Below are positions 1 to 11,760 of a DNA stretch of 64,000 nucleotides, piece by piece. Below the pieces are notes generated by a model, which was not told the origin of the DNA, searched no databases, and was given only the letters and a program-made list of their open reading frames with translations. Numbering within the stretch: position 1 is the stretch's first letter; each line of letters opens with the position of its first letter. The DNA comes from Eutypa lata (Eukaryota > Ascomycota > Sordariomycetes > Xylariales > Diatrypaceae): assembly GCA_022661535.1 (NCBI GenBank), contig JAKULF010000013.1, positions 310,001-374,000 of the forward strand, given 5' to 3'. The position numbers and the translations under genes were made by a program.

Positions 1-2136
1 ATCCTAGAAAACATGGCTATTTAGTAGGGGAAATGACAAGATGGTATTGGGGAACTAACCTCCAATCTTCCCCCACGGACCTGGCTAGAGTTTGCTTGTT
101 CCGTGTCTACGGCGGAGTTCACATCATGACTATTGGTGGTCAGAACAGGAGAAATAAGGTTTGAACCACGTCGCCTGAACTGCGTATCAGGTATATTGCC
201 TTCTGAACCAATATCTTGCAAATGTGTCGTCTGACTGCGAGAATCGCCCGTGACGGAAAGCATAAGCCGACCCTCGTTACTGCAGGGAGATAGAGACTGT
301 GATGGGTTACTTGGTTCATTTGAGAACGGCCTCGCTGGAATTGCCCTAGTTGCAGGCTTGGATAGTAGAAACCCCATTATTTTACGATTATCATGTCCTT
401 GCAGTGAAAGCAATAGCAAGTTTGAAGATACAATCTACCTAGACATCTTAGAAGAAAAGTAGAGATTTGTCTCTGAGGATATAGGAGGTATTATCTGCTA
501 AAGCCGACGTTGTAGAGCGAAAACTCTTCGCTCAACCGCCCGACCTCATTCCTAATTTCGGCCCAATGTTCCACCGCTTTGAAAGCCACAACACCTCCTC
601 ACGATCATCATTGTAGTGCGGAAAACCCTGGGTTTCTTTGACTATTGATGATACACATGCAAATTATTGCACACCCACTTCAAATATCGACCAGTCACAG
701 CTCTTTTCCTTCATCCGGGAATCAGCGCAGATATGACATGCAGCCGAACCTAAGAATAGGCCTCTTCTCGGCTCTCCAAATGAGAGATATGTCCAATAAA
801 ACTCGTTATTGGGGGCTTTAGGTGTACAGTTGCAGAATTTTCACATACCCCTGTGTTCAAAGCTGCAGGATTTCACCACATCATCAAGACGCAGGCGCAG
901 AATTTTCATCATCTCAGCCTATCCCTTCCCTCCGATCACCCACACAGTCATAGTGGCTGCAGTAACAACTCAACTTGCATATAGGCCAAGTTACGGTAGT
1001 AGTGGAAGAGAGTGACATCGATTCTCTGCCAAACTTTGCCAAAGTAACGCCGAGGATTTCTTTCCATGCCTCGAACTACCGAAGTCAGAGCCGAAGTACT
1101 TGACGAGTGGTTGAGTTTCCCGCAAGCTTTGGTAGGACGACTCCCTTGCAGGAAACTTATGAACGGAGGGAAATATGACCTATCAACGTGATATCAAAAT
1201 GCCTAAAGCTAGGTACATGTAAAGGGTTTCATAAGGTTGTCTGGTGTATGACTATGAGGACTTAAGAAGTACATTTCAGCCGAAGATTGTCAAAGGGCCT
1301 ATGCAATCTCAGGGCTCTTTTGCACGTTTGCCGCACACGGGGAACCCGGGGATTCGAGGCCAATCCTGATTCTTGAGATGAACAGGTTAGCACTAGATAA
1401 AGACTAAGCTTATGGGGAGGCTACCTGGGCTGACTTCACTATTTTCGTTTGCTTAGACGGAGGGATAGAATCAGTCTATAAATTAGATATAGGTGTGCAC
1501 TATGCAGCAGTGAATCTAGAACGACACTGGTAATACAAGGGACGCGATCATCGTGTTCAAGCTTATACAGATTCTGTATTGCCTATTTACACGTTGGCAT
1601 GACTAGTTATGACCATTGGCTAACAAGATCGTACAAAGTGTAACACCATGCCTTCTTACATCGAGGTGTTATTACATGGCCACGAAGTAGGTGGTTTCTT
1701 GGTTAAGTACAACGTAACTCGTCGGATATACCTTAATCCGCAGATGTTTCTTTTAGGCAAGCTGATCATTTAACTGGTAAGGGGACTCCCAGTCATCCAT
1801 CAAAGCCTGCAACAGAAGCCCCCGGCCAGGTGCCCATAAGGCATTGTTATTAGTTACCTTCTGCTTTTGATGTGTTGATATACGTACCTACTTATCCATG
1901 AAGTTCAAATACATTGCTCTTGTCGGGTGATGTCTCTATTTAGTTTTCAGTTTGCTGCTACATTAGCCCGCTACTTATCCCCTTTTCGGAACCGACCCTG
2001 GAGCAAATAATAGTATACGAAGTACAACGCTTACCTATTGGAGCTGCTCGCATTACATACATAGTTGATTATTCTCCTCCGGCCGAAAGAACTCCTCTAA
2101 TACAGCTTTCCTAGCCCCATTGCAAAGGAACTCTCC
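1..2136. other. Intergenic stretch, no supported gene
   Basis: Only short open frames are present on both strands, without recognisable protein families or convincing exon chains. No tRNA, repeat family or transposon end is visible. The left edge may hold regulatory DNA or the flank of a gene outside the window. Confidence 0.5.
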
Positions 2137-2728
2137 ATGGTTAGTATGCTACCCAGATATAGAGGAGAATATGTACTCATAATCAATGGTGGACCTATAG
2201 GATGTAATAGGTTCCGCTGCGGCTGTGTCGCAAGTGATTGCTCAAGCCTTCAGTCTAGCACACCAAATCGAGCAGGCATATAAAACGGTACTAATAGCAC
2301 CCGAGATACTTGCTAGCACGAGCAGGCAGTTATCAAACTTACGGGATATACTACGCGATGTCGAAAGCGAACCAACACTTCACACGGCCGCTATCTATAC
2401 GCAGCTTGACATTATCAATGAAACTGCAATGGAGCTTAAGAAAATGCTAGATAAAATGGCTGTACTGCAGCGCAAGAGTACATTGCGACAAGGTTTACGC
2501 GCACTGATTCGCAGGACCGAAGACGAGACCAGGTTAAGGTGCGTGCTGGAGTGGCTTGAACAGGCTAAGACCGATCTGCTGCTGCGGGTAAATGTGGTCC
2601 ATGTGGGAATCACGAGGAGAGCTACGGAGACTCCCGTGCAGGGACCACCTACACCTTCGGCCAAAAATAGGGGGGGACGACGTAGGCTTGACGTCGGACA
2701 GCAGATGCTTGATTATTGGACGGAATGA
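2137..2728 (+). CDS. Small helical protein, HeLo/SesA-like N-terminal-domain type (possibly NLR-related)
   Basis: Proposed model join(2137..2143, 2211..2728), 174 residues. The large exon has no in-frame ATG near its start. A 7-base first exon (ATG GTT A, donor GTATGC at 2144, acceptor TAATAG before 2211) supplies one and gives the N-terminus MVSSAAAVSQVIAQAF. The protein is almost entirely helical, with amphipathic segments such as SRQLSNLRDILRDVESEP and LDIINETAMELKKMLDKMAV. It resembles the N-terminal helical domains (SesA/HeLo-like) found in fungal NLRs and in small proteins encoded near them; this is pattern recognition, not a database match. In the NLR setting such domains act as adaptors or cell-death executors. 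There is no signal peptide or membrane helix. The tail is basic (GGRRRLD). The start exon is uncertain, so this could also be the 5' remnant of a decayed NLR gene. Confidence 0.45.
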
Positions 2729-3758
2729 AACACACGACGAAGCTGACCAGCTAAATGGAATTGGCGGATTCAACATCCCCACGTGTAAGGTCACTGCGAG
2801 GGTCGTTGATAATAGGGCAATTGAGAAGAGTCGACAAAGGAACTTTATTCTAGCTGGCACTAGTCCGTTACCCTTCCTCTAAAGTTCAATGTTTGATAAC
2901 GACCTTACGTCTTCATCATGACGAATACGTGTATGGTGCTTGAGTACAATGTCGCTTCTATGTGCAATATTGATACGGTTCCCCATTCCTGCAGATCTCA
3001 TGCAACGCTCCGTATGCAAGACCTGTGTTAAATCGGCTGTAGCTCCCGGATTCTTCAACAAGCTCCCACCCTTTTCATATTCCAGGCACTCCAAACTACA
3101 TTATTGTTTATGAACTGGACGAGACTCTTCCTCCAATTATGCTAAGGCGACCGCCATATCAACCCTACTTGGATCTACTTTCAAATTCAGTTTTGAAGTA
3201 GAAATGTACGTTCTAGTTAATGTGGTAGACGGTGGTTTAGTATCAGAGCCTTGCGGCATTTCGTTGTAGGTGTAGGCTCTCAGGCCCCTCCATAGAGAGT
3301 TGCCGATCCCTGGTTCCCTAACCGCTGTCTGCCTTGCCTTTAATAGCCTTCGGCGTTGCAACTCACATCTCACACAGCTTACCGATTAGGCAACACCTAC
3401 CGATCATCCATGAAGCATCAAACTAGCTAGCCCTTTACCCCGACTCTTGTGCAGCGTTAACTGCATCACTTGCGGCCAGTATTCCATTTGGAAGCATCAG
3501 ATGATAGGAGTGAAAGGTCTTATTGGTTCGTTGAACCAATATACACCTTGGAATCCGGAGTCGCTGGGAGCGGTGCATGTTCACCGGCAGCTCTCAATCT
3601 CGATCATAGCCCGGCAGCTGCCCGGATCAACCGGTCTATGACGCTTCAGTGATTCCATATAGATACTACTCTCCCCGAAGGCTTTCGCTAAGAATACTTT
3701 TGATATTCTTTTCGCTGTAGTTCAATCTAAGCCTAGACGGCTATGAGGCATTTCTATC
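2729..3758. other. Intergenic stretch between two small genes
   Basis: No supported coding exon. The only structure noticed is a short perfect hairpin at 3521-3541. Confidence 0.45.
3521..3541. repeat. Perfect inverted repeat, 9-base arms, 3-base loop
   Basis: TATTGGTTC at 3521-3529 is followed by GTT and then its exact reverse complement GAACCAATA at 3533-3541. It lies about 220 bases upstream of the proposed ATG at 3759. Function is unknown and may be nil. Confidence 0.6.
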
Positions 3759-4455
3759 ATGCAAACCATAGAACGGGAATACGCCATGGATGCAAATCGC
3801 CAGGCTCTAGCCAGTAAGGCTTATACTCCACACCTATTTTGATTTCTATGTACAATGGACAACATTAACACTTTCTATCCTCTGGGCAACTCACTAACTT
3901 TCACATCTTATCAGGAACCATTTCGGCTCTTCAGGACCCCGCATCAATTGATACCAATGCCAAGACGATTGTGAGAACTGTCCTCGATGGCCTCTCCAAT
4001 TTCCTATGCCGACTTATGGACTCACGGATGTTTGCACTTGTGACGTCCCCAGACGCCAAAACACAGCCTCTCAATAAGATCTACGAAGAATCAGAAGAAC
4101 GTGGGGACAGCAGCGGAAGGGCGTTTACTGGGACCTGTCCTATTGCTATCTGTAAGTGGTCCTCACTAGTCTCATTGCTTTACCCCCATTCACTCCTAGA
4201 GTCCCATACGAATTAGCCACTGCACAGATACATATCTCTGACTTGATTTATATAGGCAACAACCAGGCTGATGGAAGTGCTCATAAGAACAACATTTTCT
4301 CGAACGATATAATTGCGATGAGAGCATCCCAAGCCGTCATCAATGGAAACACTTCTTCGGAAGATGCAAAGATGAATAACATGATCCTAAGCCATGAGGC
4401 CTTAAAACTCTTCACCGTTTCAGGAAGTTCGGGTTTTCTAGGGGGTGGTACTTGA
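3759..4455 (+). CDS. Small protein with a C-terminal HET-s/HRAM-like motif (tentative)
   Basis: Model join(3759..3813, 3915..4151, 4256..4455), 163 residues. The introns have GTAAGG/CAG and GTAAGT/TAG ends and a CTAAC branch-like sequence, and the frame is kept across both junctions. Residues 1 to about 55 look helical (MQTIEREYAMDANRQALA, then TIVRTVLDGLSNFLCRLMDS). The C-terminal third holds an Asn/Gly-rich segment, NNIFSNDIIAMRASQAVING followed by NTSS. This resembles the N-x-x...A...G-N pattern of fungal amyloid signalling motifs (HRAM type) in HET-s-related proteins and NLR partners. No signal peptide or TM helix is seen. It may be functionally linked to the helical protein 1 kb upstream. 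The exon structure is fairly well supported; the functional reading is weak. Confidence 0.45.
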
Positions 4456-6642
4456 TTTCTCGAAGTTCATGTTTCTTCTTATCGAACTGATATGGTGGAG
4501 TGACGAATAATTGTGTTAGTCAAGGGCCAAATTGTTATCTTGAAAGATTTTCTTAAACTACTACATTCGCTGATATAACTAGTCAATGCCAATTATCTTT
4601 ATTTGCGGTCACTAATTAAAATTCCAACTTTGTGATATTCTAGGACTTGTCTTTGGATGCTTCTCACGAACCATTTGTGTCTAATATAGCTACAACCAGG
4701 TGGAATTAATCACCATCATATGTCACACCTAAGTTCTAATTCATTCCTTTTGTCCGGTGCTACCAGGGTATTGATCAGTGTTAAATCGACTCGAACAATA
4801 TATCAGACGGTGGTTGTGATAATTCCTTTCCGCCTCAAAATCCAGTGACGTCTGTGTAAAAAGCGATGCAATGCTTGCCAGTTGTCACCTTAAGCAGTAG
4901 TCTTACTCTAGAGTTTCTGCGTCACTACGGCGTTCAATCTTTGCATAATCGATACTAAAACACCACTTTCCCTTTACAGATTCGTTGCACCAGAAAACGT
5001 TTCCCCGAGTCCTAGATTCTATTGCTACAACTAGCCTAATCTATCTGGCTGATACTATGGGATCAAGTTCCCCGAGTACGTAAATATAGGGCTATTGAGC
5101 TTATTATCACCAATAACTAAGGATTGGGGTCGAGGGGTTTACTGAAGTCGGTATAGTATTCTAGAAGTTAGTGGCTGTACATATTTAGGAACTAAGTAAG
5201 CTGAAATCTGGATTTTGAAGAGGTGTTTGGTAGATCTACTGGTTACCCCTTAAGTAGTAGGAAGCTACCCCGTCACCTAATTAATAGTATCATACTGAAA
5301 GTAACATTTATGCTATACATGACACTCTTCTATAATATTGGGAAGGATATTACTTTGCAACGTAGAAGGGAATTTTCAAAAAGTAGACCATAATAAGATA
5401 AACTTCGTAGATATGTAAGTAGGACTCGTAGGCGCAGACTAGGATTGGGGGTGGCACAGACGAAAAAGAGGTCGGGATAGACAGAGACGACGCCATCTAA
5501 GCCACAAACCATGTGCACCATCAATTGGCCCCCATTAATAATCCGAGTTAACTATTAACATGCAAGGTCGGACGAATGATGGATTGGCAGCGAATTACAG
5601 AACCTATAATACAGCCTGCCCTGTATGGTACTGTAAGCAGATAAGCCGACGTAATATGTGACTGATCAAATATTAGAACGGATGCGCCATAAAATGGGCG
5701 TATTACATATCTCAAGACTACTGTGCTATCAAGGGTGACATCTAGTGATGGGCGTACCGTTATGTTAAACGGTTCGTACGTAGCCAGAGAGGCCTCCGTT
5801 GGTCTAGGGCTTTCTAATATAGCAATCAGCCCCAGCCACTATTACTAAGGTTAACCACATTCCTACTTCAAAGCACATAGTAGCCACCCGAGAAGCATCT
5901 CGGGCGCTCCAGCTTCCCGTACTCTTAGAGATAACACTTTACCGACTTACCTAACTTAGGTATGTGCAGCTTACGGACATCCACCTGAAGGCCAACATAT
6001 ATGCAGCAGTCCACAGAACTTTCCATAATATGTGTCGCGGCGCTGGCTATACTTTATGTTGGCGAGAATGGTGGCATTGTATGTTGCAAAAACAGGAAAG
6101 AAAGGAGGAAGGTATCTGTTTGATGACATATCATGGCCTCTTTCGTTTTGTGTGGTGGCGGATCACTGCCAATCATGGTCCGTCTGATGATAATTTTCGG
6201 CATAACTTCGTGTCTAGGTACGCTTTATTATTTGTTTAAAAAAAAAGTACCGCTTTCATCGTTTTAGCTAGATAATTAGTTCAAGTCTAGGTGTAGATTT
6301 TGCTCTTTTATAAATTATGAGATTACCATAAGTTAGTATAGTTTAGCCTAGAGTGGTACACTTTCGTTCTTGGGCTAATTCATATACTGTATATCTGGAA
6401 CATACGATATTATTTTGTAAACATAGTGCGTTAAAGTTATTGCCTAAGGTGCTTCATAGTTATAAAAAAAAGAAAGACCGAAAATATGAACAGAAATATG
6501 AAGGTTCAAGCAACGGGAAGGCAAGGCAGGAAGAAAGTGTTGAAAAGAAGTAAATAAATAGAAACAGGCCAGTATCTCGTACCAAAAGGTTGAGGAAACA
6601 ATTGCAAACCAAAGGCGAAATCTTGCCACTTTTCGGTGTTTA
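4456..6642. other. Intergenic stretch, no supported gene
   Basis: Short random frames only. A 91-codon frame at 5964-6239 has no family resemblance and no splice partners. The sequence is moderately AT-rich with several A/T runs near 6239-6310. Confidence 0.45.
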
Positions 6643-8154
6643 TCAGTTGCGACGTGTCATCCAAGGACGCTGTTTCGAAGCCTGCTCGATGAACGAATCC
6701 ATAGACACCGCATCGTGTCGTGTCGTCAAAGTAGTGGTATGTAGAATACCACCGCCACTGACAGCATAACTGCCCTGGTTGCCATTCTCCAGAGGTGAAG
6801 GCGCCACCCCGAGACCGGCTCTGGTTGCGGCAATTTGAAGTGGTATCTGGTCACCCTCCTCTAGACATTCATATTCTCTGGACTGATTCACACCCACCCA
6901 TGTTGCTCGGGCACTGTCTGCCGACTGGTTTCGTGTTCCAATACGAGTCCATGATCTCAGTATGGCTGCAAACTCCGTAGCCCATGCCGTCCATGTTACC
7001 TGGGCAAAAGCTTTTGGAGCAGAAGGAACACAAAATACTAGTAATGCACAGGTCATTTCTGCCAGTAAACACATCATTGGTGGTCCTGTGTTGTATGTCC
7101 TATCTGTCGTCCATATCAAGGGAATACCAGTGATAACTCGCCCGAGAGCAGAAGCACAGGCTCTAGGCTCAGGTTAATACGCCTTGGTGAATTACATTAA
7201 CTCACGACAGTGTATAAGTTAACACGGGGGTGGATACTTACAGAACTCCTATAGAGAATATCAAAGAGATCCCAACCTTGCGCTTAAGTGACATATTCAA
7301 CTTCCAAATGGTGCGCTGGGGAAGGAGGAGGATGATGATGTCGAGAGCAAGGTTAATGCAACCGGAAGAGAAGTCGAAGCTCCGCCTAGAAATGCAAACA
7401 CCAGGGACCATAGGCCTCCACCACTTCTCCACCGGCCTACATGTAAAACTGATGATAAATATGGCGACAATGTAGAAGGTGGCGTTCAGGATTAGCACCG
7501 GTAAGCAGACCCAGAAGAAGAAGTTCCTCGTTCCCCGAGGGACGAAAATTCGCATCCACTCGATTAATATAGCCGTCTTCGCAAATAGCATTGTGAATGC
7601 ATAAAATACGCGAAGGAAATAAATGGCCTGCCATGTAATGTTGGCTAACGTAAGTGCTGTGAATAGATGATTACTTACGTAAATCACATCTTGAAACACA
7701 CGAGCCCTGATATCCCACTGATGGATGAAAATGCCACCCAAGCTCAGGGCACGAAAGATAACCCAGAGACAACCAGCATATGCACCCTACATTGGATCTT
7801 ATCAGTGGCACTACACAACATGGCTGGGGAAATCTTCGAAGACTTACAAATGCTATGAGTGCGAGGCCTGGTTGACTTGAGCGAAGACTTTAGCGTGTTT
7901 TGGGGAGAGTTGGTCTATTACTTACCATCTTCGACATGGACGGCTTTCTTCACGAATACCCCTGAGTAAATTCGAATAATGCCAGACGACGTAGCTAGAA
8001 CCAAACATGCTATGGTTACACCGAGTACAAGGCTATTATGATTTGTAGGGTTGTCGAAATTGGACTCGAGACCAGGTGGTGGTTCCAACGCTGGCCCATC
8101 AAAGAAGGCTTCCTTTTCCGCAGCCGTGAATGAGTTCCATGTCTCAGGATCCAT
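6643..8154 (-). CDS. Rhodopsin-domain integral membrane protein (SAT4/PTH11-like family)
   Basis: Model complement(join(6643..7162, 7242..7627, 7679..7786, 7848..7867, 7926..8154)), 420 residues. All donors are GTAAGT and all acceptors are TAG or CAG. The start is taken at MDPETWNSF (8154); another in-frame ATG lies 9 codons upstream. The protein has a short extracellular N-terminus and about seven hydrophobic helices. Family landmarks are visible: LALIAF in helix 2, a HQWD motif in the loop after it, LFAKTAILIEWMRIF in helix 4, FTCRPVEKWW before helix 5 and INLALDIIILLLP in helix 5. The tail of about 130 residues is cytosolic, polar and Ser/Thr-rich. In the family, PTH11-like members act as surface-sensing receptors; many others are uncharacterised. 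One exon is only 20 bases. The intron 7628-7678 is 51 bases, has no in-frame stop, and could be retained to add 17 residues. Confidence 0.85.
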
Positions 8155-9862
8155 TATATATCGAAGCCTGCTGCATCGCATGCGAATGAAGGCACCAAAG
8201 GAAAGAGACAGCGACTTTGTTAGAAATCAAGTGCGGTGATCCTAAATAAGCAAAGTACGAGGAACTAGACTCTGTGATCTCGATTGTAGGTGATAACCCC
8301 TGTTAGGAACCGAGACATTTTCAGGAAGGCCTGGGGAAGTGGTAATTAATATAGTTCCAGCCAGGTGGAGGATGTCCTATATACAGTCGAAAACTGTAGT
8401 TACTTGTGGTTATTCGACGTCAGGTCTTTTTATTAATAAATGTAGGCTACATATAACAAAACAGGCCTTTGTTATAATAAGGTAACAAATCGCCTAGTTG
8501 CTTATCAGAAGTAGCACGCCACTTCCCGGTATACCACACATGATGGCAATTACAAACTCTATGTCGAAAATAATATTATCATACTCACCGCCTAAAATAG
8601 ATTTTGGTCTCTTCTATACCCCTAAGGATTGACGGATTTAACGCCCCTCTTCGCCGACATGTGACAGCATAAGCGAAGATTATTAGTAATATGTACGCAG
8701 CCTGAAATGTAACCCAAACTTCGCCTGCCAGCCTATTATCTGGTAGTATTAGATGCCTAGCAAGAGATACTATAATACAACGTAACAAGAATAACCAGGT
8801 ATTCGGTAAGTGGCGTTCTCAAACCATTCGGTGAGGATCCGTCTGGAAATATGGCTTAAGTGCTCCTGACTGTGTCAGTGCCCTAGGCGGTTCACAGATT
8901 TTGCGGCCTTACCGAGTGCAGTCCCGATCGAACCAAAAAGAAAAAGAAAAAAGAAAAAGAAAAACCCCCCATACAAGTTAGACATTAACAACGCGTTTAT
9001 GAGTTCAAGCCGTGGCGGTGGCTGGCCTCTGATACGGAACAAGGCGATGATGCGGACCCCTGATCACACACAAGGCATTCACACTGTTCTCGGTCGGGGC
9101 CCGTGACTCCACAGGAAAGTCGATGGCGTATCTTAAGATCAGCCTCCTCATGGCAAAGACTTTGAGGTACTTTGATTTTAAGAGAGCCCCCAGGAAGCCT
9201 CAGCGATGTCGGTTCGGTGAGGGGGGGAGCTGGGGCGGGAGGGGCGGGAGGGTCAGGACAGCCGAGTTTCAGTTCTATGACATCATCACGTCCGGACATG
9301 GCGGACCGTACGTGATGTTTAATCCTCAGGCTGGCTACTGTGTAGAACTTAGACAATAACTGTTAAGTTACTTACTCGTCGAACGAATCGTCTCTATGCC
9401 AGTTATCCTTTATTACATTCTTTAAGATGAACATGATTTATTTTCAATTATTAGGGCGAAGGCCTTCTGAACCGCCATTCAATTCTACTCTTATTAAATG
9501 TCTCTAACCTACTAACTATAACTAAACTTGAGATAAAGACCGCTCACGTAACAGCTAAATGGCTCATATCATACTACCTACCTAGGTAGATATGTTAATC
9601 ACCAGGCCCTAATATGTACCTCTCGGCATCCAAATTTTCGACAACCTTATGTGATCATAAACTACCTAGAGAAAATGATATGCGTTGATATCCATGTAAT
9701 TACCGGGACCGACTTCAAAGATTAAACAATTACAATTCTTATTATATCCATTACTTGATATATCCTTCCCAAATTATTATGTAGTCAACCACCGTTCCAT
9801 CCCCCCATAGTGTAAAATGTGTTTAACTGCCTCCAGTGTCCCACAAAGCTACTCTACACCCT
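8155..9862. other. Intergenic stretch, no supported gene
   Basis: A 67-codon minus-strand frame at 8585-8788 contains one hydrophobic helix and might be a relic of a membrane protein, but has no recognisable family or splice partners. Overlapping frames at 8997-9359 are compositional. A purine tract lies at 8935-8964. Confidence 0.45.
8935..8964. repeat. Purine tract (A-rich with periodic G) followed by six C
   Basis: Runs of four to six A separated by single G occupy 8935-8964 and are followed directly by CCCCCC at 8965-8970. Low-complexity sequence in the intergenic region; no function is inferred. Confidence 0.7.
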
Positions 9863-11760
9863 TTAGTAGTACTTCGGATTCTCCGGATCTGTGAGATCGA
9901 AGACGACAGACGAGTGCGGCTTCGCGCCACCGCGGTTAGTGAACTCGCGGCTGAAGTCGATGCTACGATTGAAACTCAGGCTGCCATCGTCTAGAATGTC
10001 GATGTAGAGTGCTTTGAAGTCAGCTGGCGTGTTGATGATGCCGATCTCGCCCGTCTGCACGAAATAGTCCGTCACAACTAGGTGCTTCTGGTCAGGCGTG
10101 ACCTTGATGTAGTGTGGCCCAATTGTCTCCTGGTCTTCATCCGGGTCGTCCAGTCGTCGCACGTTCGACAAGTCGGAGATGTCGAGCGCCGCTACGTGGT
10201 TCGCCGTCGTCAGGGTGAAGTACGCGTATTTGCCGTCCTGGGTTATGTCGGAGCTAAAGTGGTAGAGCGATTACGTGGTTAGTGGCATCGGATCGTATAA
10301 TCTCCAAGGGCCAATTTTTGTGACCTAAAGGGAGTAAATGAGAATTCGGGACACTTACTAGATAGCAACTGTGTCGCGAGCCTTTTCTCCCAGATCGAAC
10401 AGAAGCTCAATGGTGCCCTGGTTGCCATCTCCACCCTTACGAAAGGGGTAGATGATCCACACTTGTCCGAGGTGCACAGCCGTTGCAAGGGCAGCTCCCT
10501 CGGGGTTGCCGGGAATGAACTTGACATCCTGGATACCTTGACCCTATTTATCACCCTCAAGTGTTAGTCATCTATCCATTTACCAATTTTCAAACACCGG
10601 TAGTCATAGAAAGCAGCCGACTTACGTCAGGAATGAGCAAAGTGCTAATGATCTTTCGAGAAGGCAGGTCCCACAGGCGCAAGGTGTTGGCTCGTTGGAC
10701 ACCCAGGCTAGGCTTGAGGATGCTCAGAGGCACGACGAAGTCAGAGGTCAGAATGATCTCTTTCTCGTAGTCAACAGCCAACCCGTGCGGTGAGAACTGC
10801 TCGCCGAGGATGTTCAACGTGCCCTTGACGTCCTCTGGCCACTCGTGGATGATGTTAAACTCGGCATCGGTCTCAACAAGACGACCGGGCGACGTTCCAA
10901 GAGCAGCTACGTGGGAGAGTCAGTATAAGTTATTATCTTGGAAGATAAAGAAGGGAATGAATATACTTACAGCCCATGTAAGTGATGAAGAATCCACTAT
11001 CAAGAAATGTAAGTAAGTACATAATCGATACAAGCAGGCCACAAAGGTCCACTTACCCGTCAGGCTTAGCACGTATTTCATCAGTGATAGAAGACAGGAT
11101 AGCACGGTTGCTCTTCTTGAAGGTAGGGCGATACGGGTTTGTGGTGTCAAAGTAATACGCCGTATCTTGTGTCTTCAGCAGAGACAGCAAGCCGCCACCG
11201 ATGAGGGTCTTCCCGTCCAACGAGGGACCAAGATGGTGAGGGTCATTGCCACTCGAAGGGACGTCGGTAATCCAAAGCAAGGTCCCAAAAGTATCCTACA
11301 TTCATGTTTAACTCAAGGTTCGAAGAATAGAATTTACCAAGGGATTTGACTCACATCGTCGAGGCTATAGGTTGCCAAGAAATCTATGTCATAGTCAGTA
11401 TGTCTTTTTTTTTTTTCATCTTGTTCACTGTGATATTATAGTAATCATACCTTTATGTTGCTTGTCGCCCGCGCCGGTCCAGAAGTACCCGATTTTCTTA
11501 GGCTTTATGTCACTTGGAGTGAAAGGGGGGCTGTCCAGGGGAGGGGTGGGAAGTTGAAGAATTGGCAGTGGAGGTGCGTTACTCGTGATGGGCTCAGTAA
11601 CGCCTGGAATAGAGGGTATAAGTGGAGGCAGTGAGAGATCCGCTCGGCCGTCAAGATCTTGACGAGGCTCGGTAACCTTGGAAGGCAGGCTCGCGCCCAA
11701 AACGAATACAGACTGGGCTGCAAGGGCGGCGGAGAGGATCTTGCTTGAAAACGATGGCAT
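9863..11760 (-). CDS. Secreted SBP56 (selenium-binding/methanethiol oxidase)-like protein
   Basis: Model complement(join(9863..10253, 10359..10543, 10626..10906, 10971..10996, 11057..11295, 11355..11383, 11451..11760)), 486 residues, about the family length (roughly 470). The first ATG (11760) gives a signal peptide, MPSFSSKILSAALAAQSVFV, followed by a Pro-rich linker to about residue 90. The rest resembles the seven-bladed SBP56 propeller. Evidence is the His-containing turns NDPHHLGPSLDGKTLIGGG, GEQFSPHGLAVDYE, IGPHYIKVTPDQKHLVVTD and KPHSSVVFDLTDP, which correspond to conserved His positions of the family. Members oxidise methanethiol to hydrogen sulfide, formaldehyde and hydrogen peroxide (SELENBP1, bacterial MtoX) or bind selenium. 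Two exons are very short (26 and 29 bases), but both give seamless frames. Secretion is unusual for this family. Substrate is not predictable. Confidence 0.7.

Noticed and set aside
8585..8788. 67-codon minus-strand frame with a hydrophobic helix, possible membrane-protein relic
   Set aside because: Too short, no family landmarks and no flanking exons found; kept only as a remark in the intergenic entry.
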